This document shows, piece after piece, positions 8,915 through 16,014 of a DNA stretch of 64,000 nt (positions within the stretch are counted from its first letter, which is position 1; each line of letters starts with the position of its first letter). Position numbers and translations under genes: made by a program. This DNA is from Saccharopolyspora galaxeae (GTDB taxonomy: Bacteria > Actinomycetota > Actinomycetes > Mycobacteriales > Pseudonocardiaceae), in assembly GCF_016526145.1 (NCBI RefSeq), contig NZ_JADDUE010000017.1, positions 1 through 64,000 on the forward strand, in the 5' to 3' direction. Below the pieces are notes generated by a model. The model saw nothing but the letters and a program-made list of their open reading frames with translations, was not told the DNA's origin and did no database searches.

Positions 8915-9817
8915 TCAGGTAGGTGGCTGGTTCGCCAGCCACAGCAGCATCCCGGCGTACGAACGCCACGGGTGCCAGCGCTGCGCGCGTGTTCGCAGCG
9001 CGCCGGGCCGGTCGGGCAGGCCGAGTGCGGCGGCGCCGCGGCGCATCGCGAGATCACCGTCGAGCAGCACGTCCGCAGCCCCGAGCACGCGCAGCGCCAC
9101 GTAGTTCGCCGTCCACGGGCCGATGCCCGGGAAAGTTCGCAGCTGCGTGCTGAGCTCGTCGGCGTCCCGGCCGGGATCGACCAGCAGCGAGCCGTCCGCC
9201 AACGCCTCGCAGACGAGCCGCAACGCCTCGGTGCGCCGCTTCGGCCCGGTGAGCACTCCGGTGACTCCGGACGCGATCGCGGCGGGTGTGGGAAACAGCC
9301 TCGTGATCGCGCCGTCCGCGCAGGTCAACGGCTCCCCGAGGGCTTCGGTGAGCCGTTGCGCCGCGGTACGCGCGGCGGCCACGGACACCTGCTGCCCGAG
9401 GACGGCCCGCACCACGATCTCCGCGCCGTCCACGCTTCCGGGGACCCGGACGCCGGGGTGCTTGCGCAACATCGGAGCGAGTGCCGGGTCGCCGTCGAGG
9501 ACTTCGGCCACCGCGGCCGGATCGGAGTCGAGATCGAGCAGCCTGCGCGAGTGCGCGATCGCGCTGTCCCGGTCGCGCTGGTCGGCGAGCCGCAGTGTCG
9601 CGGCGACGTGGTCTCGCCGAGGCCGCAGCGTCACCGTCCCCGCACCGTGCGCAAGTCGCAGCGCACGGGAGTAGTGCTCGGCCCCGGCGTCCTCCACGCC
9701 GCCGACCGCGCGGGCGCGCAGGAACCCGAACAGGGCCGCTGCGTCGAGCGGAGGGCGGAACGGCAGGCGAACGTTCAGCTCGTCGTCGGTCGAGGTCGGG
9801 CAGGGCTCGGTCGGCAC
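8915..9817 (-). CDS. AlkA-type DNA-3-methyladenine glycosylase II
   Basis: About 300 residues. The N-terminal domain has the AlkA pattern RLPFRPPLDAAALFGFL, and the C-terminal HhH-GPD domain has TFPGIGPWTANYVALR followed by the catalytic-Asp segment LLDGDLAMRR. It removes alkylated bases, starting base-excision repair. Many actinobacteria fuse this module to an Ada regulatory domain; here it stands alone. The GTG at 9817 is chosen because homology starts just after it and a CAGAAT box lies seven nt upstream, fitting a leaderless start. Longer starts would overlap the divergent lipoprotein promoter. Confidence 0.85.
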   Translation of the reverse strand: MPTEPCPTSTDDELNVRLPFRPPLDAAALFGFLRARAVGGVEDAGAEHYSRALRLAHGAGTVTLRPRRDHVAATLRLADQRDRDSAIAHSRRLLDLDSDPAAVAEVLDGDPALAPMLRKHPGVRVPGSVDGAEIVVRAVLGQQVSVAAARTAAQRLTEALGEPLTCADGAITRLFPTPAAIASGVTGVLTGPKRRTEALRLVCEALADGSLLVDPGRDADELSTQLRTFPGIGPWTANYVALRVLGAADVLLDGDLAMRRGAAALGLPDRPGALRTRAQRWHPWRSYAGMLLWLANQPPT

Positions 9818-9914
9818 GGCGTCGATTCTGGCAAGGCCACCGACATGCCGTGGCACGCGAACGCTCGGCGCGGAGTAGGTGACACCGGCTCGATTGATCC
9901 CTAATGTCGGCTTC

Positions 9915-10100
9915 ATGGCAAATTCCACGACCGCACGCGGTTTCAAGATCGCCGGTGGGGTGGCGGCGGCGATGCTGGCGCTGACCGTCACCGCGGGCTG
10001 CAACGACCCCGCCCCGCCGCCACAACAGCAGCAAGAGCAGCAGGACGGCGACCAGCAAGACGACCAGCAGGACGGTGACGAGCAGGAGCAGGACGACTGA
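9915..10100 (+). CDS. Small putative lipoprotein with acidic Gln/Asp tail
   Basis: The 61-residue protein has a signal sequence ending in LTVTAGC, a lipobox with Cys at about residue 29. The mature part is only about 32 residues: NDPAPPP and then a run of Q, E and D. No known domain is present. It is probably anchored on the outer face of the membrane, where the acidic tail could bind cations or cell-wall partners (inference). The ATG is seven nt after a -10-like TAATGT, which suggests a leaderless message. It is divergent from the AlkA gene and followed by a long inverted repeat. Confidence 0.7.
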   Translation: MANSTTARGFKIAGGVAAAMLALTVTAGCNDPAPPPQQQQEQQDGDQQDDQQDGDEQEQDD

Positions 10101-10120
10101 CTCCCCCGCGAGCCGATGCG

Positions 10121-10177
10121 TCGGAGTGAACGGACCGCTGGTCCGAACGAATCGGGCGAAGAGTCCGTTCACTCCGA
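10121..10177. repeat. GAGTGAAC-family inverted repeat, copy 1
   Basis: Perfect 14-bp arms (10121-10134 and 10164-10177) contain GAGTGAACGGA and its complement. A smaller nested hairpin, CGGACC-GCT-GGTCCG, lies at 10131-10145. It sits after the lipoprotein gene. Related copies are at 43363, 53539 and 53612. It may end transcription of the lipoprotein gene or be a dispersed REP-like element. Confidence 0.75.
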
Positions 10178-10239
10178 TCGCTGCGCACGTCAGGAGGGGT
10201 GGGCGGAGATCGTGCCCGTACCACCTAGACTCACGGCCC

Positions 10240-11319
10240 GTGAGTCTCACCCTCGGAATCGTCGGGCTGCCCAACGTCGGCAAGTCCACCCTGTTCAACG
10301 CGCTGACCAGCAACGACGCGCTCGCCGCGAACTACCCGTTCGCGACCATCGAGCCGAACGTGGGCGTGGTGCCGTTGCCCGACGGCCGCCTCGGCGAACT
10401 CGCCGGGATGTTCTCCTCCGAGAAGGTGGTGCCCGCCACCGTCTCGTTCGTGGACATCGCGGGCATCGTCAAGGGCGCGTCCGAAGGCCAGGGGCTGGGC
10501 AACAAGTTCCTCGCGAACATCCGCGAGGCGGACGCGATCTGCCAGGTCATCCGCGTCTTCGACGACAGCGACGTGGTGCACGTGGACGGCGACGTGAACC
10601 CGGCCGATGACATCGAAACGATCAACACCGAGCTGATCCTCGCCGATATCCAGACGCTGGAGAAGGCGCTGCCCCGGCTGGAGAAGGAAGCCCGCACCCG
10701 CAAGGACAAGCGCCCCGCGCTGGATGCGGTGTACGAGGCCAAGGAGATCCTCGACGGTGGCACCACCCTGTTCGCCGCGAACAAGGGCACCGAGGTGCCC
10801 GAGCTGCGCGAGCTGAACCTGCTCACCACCAAGCCCTTCCTGTACGTGTTCAACGCCGATGAGGGCGTGCTGGCCGACGAGCAGCGCAAGCAGCAGTTGC
10901 GCGACCTGGTGGCGCCCGCCGACGCGGTGTTCCTGGACGCCAAGGTCGAATCCGAACTGATCGAACTGGACGAGGAATCCGCCCGCGAGCTGCTGGAGTC
11001 CGTCGGGCAGCCGGAGCCGGGCCTGAATGCGCTGGCCCACGCCGGGTTCCACACCTTGGGCCTGCAGACTTATCTGACCGCCGGGCCGAAGGAGGCCCGC
11101 GCCTGGACGATTCCGCAGGGCGCCACCGCTCCGCAGGCGGCCGGGGTGATCCACACCGATTTCGAACGCGGTTTCATCAAGGCCGAGATCGTGTCCTACC
11201 CGGACCTGATCGAGGCCGGTTCCATGCAGGCGGCCCGCTCGGCGGGCAAGGTCCGGATGGAAGGCAAGGAGTACATCATGTCCGACGGCGACGTGGTGGA
11301 GTTCCGCTTCAACGTGTAG
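10240..11319 (+). CDS. ychF: Redox-regulated ATPase YchF (Obg-like, OLA1 family)
   Basis: The 359-residue length is normal. P-loop GLPNVGKST is at residues 8-16, then NYPFATIEPN, switch motif DIAGIVKGASEGQGLGNKF, and the altered G4 motif FNADE that gives this family ATP rather than GTP specificity. A C-terminal TGS domain ends with MEGKEYIMSDGDVVEFRF. The protein binds ribosomes and is linked to stress responses. The GTG at 10240 follows the -10-like TAGACT by eight nt with no Shine-Dalgarno, so leaderless translation is likely. A T-tailed hairpin follows the gene. Confidence 0.95.
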   Translation: MSLTLGIVGLPNVGKSTLFNALTSNDALAANYPFATIEPNVGVVPLPDGRLGELAGMFSSEKVVPATVSFVDIAGIVKGASEGQGLGNKFLANIREADAICQVIRVFDDSDVVHVDGDVNPADDIETINTELILADIQTLEKALPRLEKEARTRKDKRPALDAVYEAKEILDGGTTLFAANKGTEVPELRELNLLTTKPFLYVFNADEGVLADEQRKQQLRDLVAPADAVFLDAKVESELIELDEESARELLESVGQPEPGLNALAHAGFHTLGLQTYLTAGPKEARAWTIPQGATAPQAAGVIHTDFERGFIKAEIVSYPDLIEAGSMQAARSAGKVRMEGKEYIMSDGDVVEFRFNV

Positions 11320-11382
11320 CGAAATATCGGCGAGCTTATACCGCTCCTGGTGAACAGAGTCAAACTCGCTGTTCAGTAAATG

Positions 11383-11430
11383 GGAGCCCGCTCTGACGTG
11401 CCCGGTATGTCATGGCGGGTTCCTGTTTTT
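11383..11430 (+). terminator. Rho-independent terminator after ychF
   Basis: A 9-bp stem with one G-U pair (GGAGCCCGC at 11383-11391 with GCGGGTTCC at 11415-11423) closes over an inner TGAC/GTCA pair. A run of five T follows at 11426-11430. It marks the left border of the accessory islet. Confidence 0.65.
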
Positions 11431-11531
11431 GCTCGGGATGGTGCTGACTTGGTGATGAGTTCGCAAGCTAGATCAAGTCCTCAAAGGACGTTCCAGTAGC
11501 CCGGCATCCAACGCTGTGGCGGCCGGGGCGA

Positions 11532-11723
11532 CTACGGCCTTTGGCGCTTGGAGTGCTCCCGTAGCTGCCGCTTCGAGTCCTCAAGGTCGAAGCGGCCTTG
11601 CCCGCCTGGCGTGTAGAACTCCGGCTCCAAGATTCCGGCCTGCACGTACCGCGCCACGGAGCGGCGCGAGATACCTAGCTCATCCGCGAGTTGGCTGGAC
11701 GTGAGCAGCTTTGGCCTGGGCAC
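11532..11723 (-). CDS. Excisionase-like helix-turn-helix protein
   Basis: About 63 residues with a MerR/excisionase-type helix-turn-helix: LLTSSQLADELGISRRSV and then ARYVQAGILEP, followed by a basic tail. Proteins of this size and fold commonly serve as recombination-directionality factors or small repressors on integrative elements. The GTG at 11723 gives a clean start at the domain edge; a TTG at 11750 would add nine residues. It is divergent from the next gene, and CTCAGTTG repeats lie in the shared upstream region. No integrase is visible, so this may be a remnant of a mobile element. Confidence 0.6.
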   Translation of the reverse strand: MPRPKLLTSSQLADELGISRRSVARYVQAGILEPEFYTPGGQGRFDLEDSKRQLREHSKRQRP

Positions 11724-11779
11724 GGCCCGAAAGTGGCACGAATGGCGCAACTTGTCTCAGTTGCTGACTCAGATGCGCT

Positions 11780-12052
11780 ATGGTGGCCCATATCGCTCAG
11801 TTGTCCCAGTTTCCCATGGTCGTGATCGACGGCTGGGAATGGTGGGCGTGTCCCGCCAAGGGCGCGGACTGCGGACGGTCCCTCGTGGACTTCGGGTCAT
11901 GGGGCCTGGATGCCCTCGAACTCCATGTGCAGCGAGAGCACCCCGAATGGTGGTGGGCACAGCAGCGTGTCTCTGTGGCTGCCCGTCCCCGTAACCAGCT
12001 TCGAGACAGTGCCCATTCCGTGGAGGCGCACAACAGCGAACGAGCAAGCTAA
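11780..12052 (+). CDS. Small Cys/His protein of unknown function, possible zinc finger
   Basis: 90 residues from ATG 11780, or 78 from the in-frame ATG at 11816, which starts nearer the distinctive segment. The core has WEWWACPAKGADCG followed about 17 residues later by HVQREH, giving a C-x6-C-x17-H-x4-H pattern that could bind one zinc ion. It is rich in Trp. I recognise no family. The upstream region shared with the divergent HTH gene holds repeated CTCAGTTG words that could be binding sites. Low GC compared with flanking housekeeping genes supports accessory status. Confidence 0.5.
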   Translation: MVAHIAQLSQFPMVVIDGWEWWACPAKGADCGRSLVDFGSWGLDALELHVQREHPEWWWAQQRVSVAARPRNQLRDSAHSVEAHNSERAS

Positions 12053-12097
12053 AGCCGCATAGCGCACCGATACACATCACTCGGCTGACCGGGTGTT

Positions 12098-12111
12098 GCG
12101 TAGTTCTACGC
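12098..12111. promoter_or_regulatory. Palindrome upstream of the islet operon
   Basis: GCGTAG-TT-CTACGC is a perfect 14-bp palindrome located about 70 bp before the first islet operon gene. A regulator binding site is a reasonable guess; the HTH protein at 11532-11723 is a candidate binder. No function is demonstrated by sequence alone. Confidence 0.35.
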
Positions 12112-12140
12112 TCCCTGCCACATACCGGGTTCGATACAGT

Positions 12141-12172
12141 CTCCCCTGATCAACGCGCAGTGATCAGGGGAG
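12141..12172 (+). promoter_or_regulatory. Hairpin sequestering the ribosome binding site of the EspC-like gene
   Basis: A perfect 12-bp inverted repeat (CTCCCCTGATCA at 12141-12152 and its complement at 12161-12172) has an 8-nt loop. The 3' arm contains GGGGAG, most of the Shine-Dalgarno of the GTG start at 12180. If transcribed, the stem would hide the ribosome binding site. The same palindrome could instead be a DNA operator. Confidence 0.6.
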
Positions 12173-12179
12173 GAAGCGC

Positions 12180-12455
12180 GTGAACGTCCGTGTCGATCCG
12201 GAGACGCTAGCTGCCCTGGCCGGTGAACTCGAACAGTCCAGCAGCAAGCTTGCCCACGCACAGCTCGCGCCAGAAGCCGATGCAGGTCCGTCCGGTCCGG
12301 CCGTGAACGAGACCCTGGCTGAACTCATGCGCGCCGCCGCAGGTCTTGCCGAAGAAACCGCCAAGACCGCCGATGCGCTGCACTCCGGCAAGGCGGTCTA
12401 CCTCGACACTGATGCGGCCAACGCAGACCAGATCAACCAGATCCGTCCGCGCTGA
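12180..12455 (+). CDS. EspC-like type VII secretion substrate
   Basis: A 91-residue, mostly alpha-helical protein starting VNVRVDPETLAALAGELEQ and ending with a KAVYLDTDAANADQI segment. The YLDTD matches the YxxxD/E type VII secretion signal, and the size and pattern fit the EspC-like (ESX secretion-associated) family. The GTG start is set by GGGGAGG seven nt upstream, inside the hairpin. The next gene, 21 bp downstream, encodes a WXG-like hydrolase, so the two are probably a co-expressed secreted pair. No ESX ATPase or membrane channel is encoded in this window, so any export would depend on machinery elsewhere. Confidence 0.65.
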   Translation: MNVRVDPETLAALAGELEQSSSKLAHAQLAPEADAGPSGPAVNETLAELMRAAAGLAEETAKTADALHSGKAVYLDTDAANADQINQIRPR

Positions 12456-12476
12456 GCACCGGGGAGCGCAGTACAC

Positions 12477-14189
12477 ATGCCGCTAAATATCTTCGTGTCC
12501 GGTAACCCTGGGTCGGTCCGGGCAACAGCCGAAGCAGTCCGTCAGCTCGCAACCGGGGTTGAAGACAACGCGACCGGTTGGCACCAGGCCCGCAGTCGCT
12601 CAGAAGCCGATTGGGAAGGGCAAGCGGGCGATGGCTTCCGAGCGAAAGCAGGAACCACAGCCCGAGACGCTGACGCTCTCGATCAGTTGTTCCTTGGCAT
12701 CAATCGGGCGCTGACCGCGTTTGCGGACGATTTGACGACCGTCAAGGCGCGTATGGACCAAGCGCGACAGGTTGGAACCGGCGGCGGCCTGAAGATGATG
12801 GGAAGCACGCTCATCCTCGAACCTGGTCCGATGCCGTTGCCTCCAGAAGAGAACAAGCGCCAGCAAGCCGCGTTTAAAGAAGCTCGCGAAACCATCGAGC
12901 AAGCGCGGCGCATGGAGAAAACAGCCCACGAACGTCTGAATGCGGCGCTGAAAACCAACGCTGACGGACTCGGACACATCAGCAGTGCCGGGACTTGGGC
13001 ACAGGCTGCCGCAGCGGCAACTAGCCCTGCCGCTACGGCGCTAGCCAAGGCGGCAACAGTGATGGACGATCGCGCGGTCAATGCGACTAAAGGGATGTTC
13101 GAGAAGGCGGCTACGACGGGTCCTGCCGCTGTTGGTGGCTTGTGGGGTTCGATGACCAGTGCCCAACGCGCCGACCTGATGGACCGATACCCGCACATGG
13201 TCGGCAACACCAACGGCATTCCCTCAGCCACGCGCGATGTTGCCAACCGCTCCATCCTCGCATCACAGCGCCAAGCGATCTCTGGAAAGATCAGCGCGCT
13301 TCGGAACGAGATGCGTGAAGATTTTGAACGTCATGGGCACAGCGACACGGCAAAGGGTAAGCAGATCAACGAGCTGAGTGACGCACTCAGCGGTATCGAT
13401 TCCTTGCAGGGCAAGCTGGGCACCTCAGCCGATGCAAGCAATTACTACTTGCTCGGTATCGACTCGACAGCCGAACATCGCGGACAAGCCATCATCGCCA
13501 ACGGTAACCCGGACCACGCTGACAATACGATGACCCTTGTTCCAGGTACATTCAGCGATCTCGGCGACGCCACCGACTACGTCGAACAGAACGACAAGGT
13601 GTTGGACCGAGCCAACGAGCTGTCGGGTGGCAAGAACGCTGCGATCACCTGGGCAGACTACGAGTCTCCCAACCACTTGTTGCCCAATGCAGCGTTCAGC
13701 GGCTACGCGGAGAATGCGCATGGCGATCTCTCGAATTTCCAAGAGGGCCTTCGAGTCACCCACGAAGGCGAGACACCTTCACACAACACGTTGGTTGGCC
13801 ACAGCTACGGTTCAACGGTGGCCGGGGAGGCTGCGGCGAACGGCGGGTCGCACGCAGATGACGTCGTGTTCCTCGGTAGTCCCGGTGTCGGTGTCGACGA
13901 CGCCAGCGAGCTAGGAGTACCCAGCGACCACGTATGGGCAGCGAAGTCGGAAAGCGACGTCATCGACTGGACTCCGTCCACGAACCCTATCGACTGGGGA
14001 CCAACTGTTTTCGGTGGTACCGACCATGCACGTTACGGCGTCGACCCCACCGACCCGACTTTCGGTGGACAGGTGATGCCGACAGATCCGAACGGCGGGC
14101 ATGGCGACTACTGGGACAAGGCGCCTTCGCGTGAGAGCATGGCGCGGATCATGACGGGCACGAACGGCGGAGGAGCAGCAGCACCGTGA
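12477..14189 (+). CDS. WXG100-like / alpha-beta hydrolase (DUF1023) fusion, putative secreted effector
   Basis: 570 residues. The N-terminal ~100 residues are helical with a central DWEGQAGDGFRAKAG, the WxG turn of WXG100-type secreted proteins. A helical, Ala-rich linker follows (about 100-300). The C-terminal part matches DUF1023 alpha/beta hydrolases: nucleophile elbow VGHSYGSTVAGEA near residue 442, VVFLGSPGVGV, an acidic SESDVIDW and a late GGHGDYWD supplying the probable catalytic His. The ATG at 12477 follows GGGGAGC. GC content is visibly lower than in the flanks. It overlaps the start of a small membrane protein gene. The substrate is unknown; an ester or lipid target is inferred from the fold. 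Confidence 0.75.
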   Translation: MPLNIFVSGNPGSVRATAEAVRQLATGVEDNATGWHQARSRSEADWEGQAGDGFRAKAGTTARDADALDQLFLGINRALTAFADDLTTVKARMDQARQVGTGGGLKMMGSTLILEPGPMPLPPEENKRQQAAFKEARETIEQARRMEKTAHERLNAALKTNADGLGHISSAGTWAQAAAAATSPAATALAKAATVMDDRAVNATKGMFEKAATTGPAAVGGLWGSMTSAQRADLMDRYPHMVGNTNGIPSATRDVANRSILASQRQAISGKISALRNEMREDFERHGHSDTAKGKQINELSDALSGIDSLQGKLGTSADASNYYLLGIDSTAEHRGQAIIANGNPDHADNTMTLVPGTFSDLGDATDYVEQNDKVLDRANELSGGKNAAITWADYESPNHLLPNAAFSGYAENAHGDLSNFQEGLRVTHEGETPSHNTLVGHSYGSTVAGEAAANGGSHADDVVFLGSPGVGVDDASELGVPSDHVWAAKSESDVIDWTPSTNPIDWGPTVFGGTDHARYGVDPTDPTFGGQVMPTDPNGGHGDYWDKAPSRESMARIMTGTNGGGAAAP

Positions 14190-14533
14190 TGCCGACAGAG
14201 AACCAAGCCGATCAAGGCATCAAATACAAACCGCTACGGATCACGGGCATCGTAGTCGGTGGGCTAATCATGGCGCTCAGCTTGGTCGGCTGGTTCCCCT
14301 ACCTCGGTGCGTCGCTGACCGGATTCGATCCTGGTGACTCCGGCCCCGGCGTGACAAACCAACAGCTCATCGGCATGTTTTTCGCGCTATGGATTGCGCC
14401 GTGGCTGGTCGGGTTGGTGCTTGTTCTGGTCGCCATCACTGGATGGCTCCGCCGCACGCTCTGGAGCCTACTCGGGCTGACAGGTATCATGCTCGCTGTC
14501 TCGCTAGCCACTTACATAATCGGGTCCGCCTGA
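14189..14533 (+). CDS. Small integral membrane protein, possible partner of the hydrolase
   Basis: 114 residues with about three membrane helices (roughly residues 18-40, 58-80 and 88-112). An in-frame GTG at 14186 is an alternative start; the ATG shares one base with the TGA of the upstream hydrolase (TGATG), so translation is coupled. GGAGGAG lies just upstream. I recognise no family. Tight coupling to a possible secreted hydrolase makes a membrane immunity or export-helper role worth considering, but this is inference only. Confidence 0.6.
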   Translation: MPTENQADQGIKYKPLRITGIVVGGLIMALSLVGWFPYLGASLTGFDPGDSGPGVTNQQLIGMFFALWIAPWLVGLVLVLVAITGWLRRTLWSLLGLTGIMLAVSLATYIIGSA

Positions 14534-14580
14534 CATCACCCGGTTCGACCTTCTGTGGAGGTGCGATTCAGGTAGGCGGC

Positions 14581-14604
14581 AACTTTGTTCCTTGGAACAA
14601 GGTT
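14581..14604. promoter_or_regulatory. 24-bp imperfect palindrome between islet membrane genes
   Basis: AACTTTGTTCC-TT-GGAACAAGGTT has 11-bp arms with one mismatch. It lies in the 122-bp gap between two membrane genes, about 50 bp upstream of the second start. The form is that of a repressor operator or short hairpin; no regulator is assigned. Confidence 0.45.
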
Positions 14605-14655
14605 TGCTGAATGGGAGCCCACATGTCGACCGTGCGGTAAAGAGGGTGGCGCATA

Positions 14656-14889
14656 GTGGATAAGATCAATCGCTGGACTGTGTCGCATCCTTTCATTTCC
14701 GCGGTTGCCCTTGCCTTGGTTGTCGCACTGGCAACGCTGCTGATTAGTGTCTTATTTCGTCCGGAAGGAGTTGCTTACGGAATCAGCAAGCTCTGGCTGT
14801 CCCCATTGCTCGCTTTGGTCGGTTATTTGTTCTTGTTTCTCCCCATGGCGAAAGCGCACAAAAAAGAAGTAGATCAGAGTGGGTCTTAG
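14656..14889 (+). CDS. Small two-helix membrane protein with a TTA codon
   Basis: 77 residues with two hydrophobic helices (about 12-34 and 46-66) and a charged C-terminal tail (KAHKKEVDQSGS). The GTG start is preceded by AGAGGGTGG. Base composition is close to even, unlike neighbouring chromosome, which marks recent acquisition. Leu codon 33 is TTA (14752-14754), rare in such genomes and decoded only by the bldA-type tRNA, so expression may be developmentally limited. Function unknown. Confidence 0.55.
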   Translation: MDKINRWTVSHPFISAVALALVVALATLLISVLFRPEGVAYGISKLWLSPLLALVGYLFLFLPMAKAHKKEVDQSGS

Positions 14890-14896
14890 TGTTAGC

Positions 14897-14927
14897 GGGA
14901 GGCGGGTGGCTGGTTCACTCGCCTCCC
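14897..14927 (+). terminator. Hairpin terminator at the right end of the islet
   Basis: GGGAGGCG at 14897-14904 pairs with CGCCTCCC at 14920-14927 across a 15-nt loop, starting eight bases after the TAG of the last islet gene. Confidence 0.5.
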
Positions 14928-15030
14928 CCTGACGGGTAGCGGCGGGACGCCGGGCGTGCGGCCATCGGCCGGTCCCGGCCCCCTGCGGCCACAGGTGGAA
15001 GGCGGGCGGCGGGGGACTGCGGAGGGGTCG

Positions 15031-15234
15031 CTACAAGCGAAAGCCGCCGTCGATGCGCCCTGACTGGATGCCGGTGCCGTTGACGAAGCCAGTGTTGACG
15101 TTGTGCACCGGGTCGCGGAGTCCTGCCCGGATGAGGTCGACCGGGACTTCGGCGATCTCGCGGCCTTCGTTGTCGGCCCGATTGGTGATCGCTTTGCGGT
15201 CGGTCCCGCTGAGATGATCGAGGTTGGTGGTCAT
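15031..15234 (-). CDS. Hypothetical protein, 67 residues
   Basis: Starts MTTNLDHLSGTDRKAITNRA and continues with an amphipathic segment REIAEVPVDLIRAGLRDPVH and a Gly-rich end. No signal peptide, membrane helix or known motif is visible. The ATG at 15234 is the only sensible start, with no clear Shine-Dalgarno. Codon use is acceptable for the genome, but the gene is short and unsupported by neighbours, so it may be spurious. Confidence 0.4.
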   Translation of the reverse strand: MTTNLDHLSGTDRKAITNRADNEGREIAEVPVDLIRAGLRDPVHNVNTGFVNGTGIQSGRIDGGFRL

Positions 15235-15726
15235 GCGTTCGGCAGGCGGGCAGGTCTCCGGGGTGCGGGCAGCGGGCAGCCTTGTATGGAGGTCTCGGTG
15301 GACCCAAGCGCTCGTCAGTCGTACGTGAGGACGCCGAAAACGGCCGCCGAACGCTGACAAGTTGCAGACGACGTCTGACGAGGTCAGAGCCGGTACGCGG
15401 GGATCGCCGCAGGTGGCCAAGTCGGTAGCACCCGTGTCGCTTCAGCGAGTGAGGCCGCTGGAGTTTCGCGGCGGCGCGTGTCGCGGCAATTCGGTTTCGC
15501 GGCGGAGATCGGGTGCGACCGGTTCATTGTCGATCGGTTGACCCCCGATCGGGGTCGCGAACCGCGTCGAGGAGCAAATTCCCGGGGAATATCGCCGGCA
15601 TTTCGGCTCGTTCGAGTGAAATGTTCGGCCCGGCCGGTCGCGCAGCGCGCGCATCGGGGGCTGCGCACCAGGAACCTAATACCCGCGTGATTCGCACCGC
15701 GTTACCGGCCGATTTATGTTGGGCGC
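15235..15726. other. Gene-poor intergenic stretch
   Basis: No convincing gene on either strand. It contains the palindrome CAGACG-A-CGTCTG at 15365-15377 and a short GC-rich hairpin GACCCC-CGATC-GGGGTC-like repeat at 15540-15556. Either could be a regulator site or terminator; neither can be assigned. Confidence 0.4.
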
Positions 15727-15819
15727 ATGCAGCTCATCACGTCCATCTGCGGAGACTGCAACGGCAAGGGTTGCGGTAACTGCGGGGGCACCGGCACGAT
15801 CACCATTCTGGAAGACTAA
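15727..15819 (+). CDS. 30-residue DnaJ-zinc-finger-like peptide
   Basis: A complete frame from ATG to TAA encodes MQLITSICGDCNGKGCGNCG and then GTGTITILED. The spacing CxxCxGxGCxxCxGxG is one half of a DnaJ cysteine-rich zinc module, here as a free-standing mini-protein. It could bind one zinc ion. Such tiny genes are easily missed; the codons are GC-rich in third position and the motif is too regular to be chance. No clear Shine-Dalgarno is seen. Neighbours give no functional clue. Confidence 0.6.
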   Translation: MQLITSICGDCNGKGCGNCGGTGTITILED

Positions 15820-16014
15820 TCCGCGAATCCGCGCAGAAACCCGGCGTGGAGTTCCGGGTGAACTGCGGGAGGCGGTGATCAACCGCACCGCGCGGGGCTG
15901 TCACTCGGCATCGCGGTCGATCCGATCGACGCGCCACAGCGATCCGGCGGCGAGCGCGGGCCCGAGCCGGCGCTACCGGGGCGGCGTCCGCCCGCGCGCC
16001 CGGACTGCGGAATC

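Noticed and set aside
11379-14620. AATGGGAGCCC occurs at 11379-11389 and 14610-14620, nearly flanking the islet, like attachment sites
   Set aside because: An 11-bp match is expected many times by chance in 64 kb, no integrase or tRNA is present, and the second copy lies before the last islet gene.
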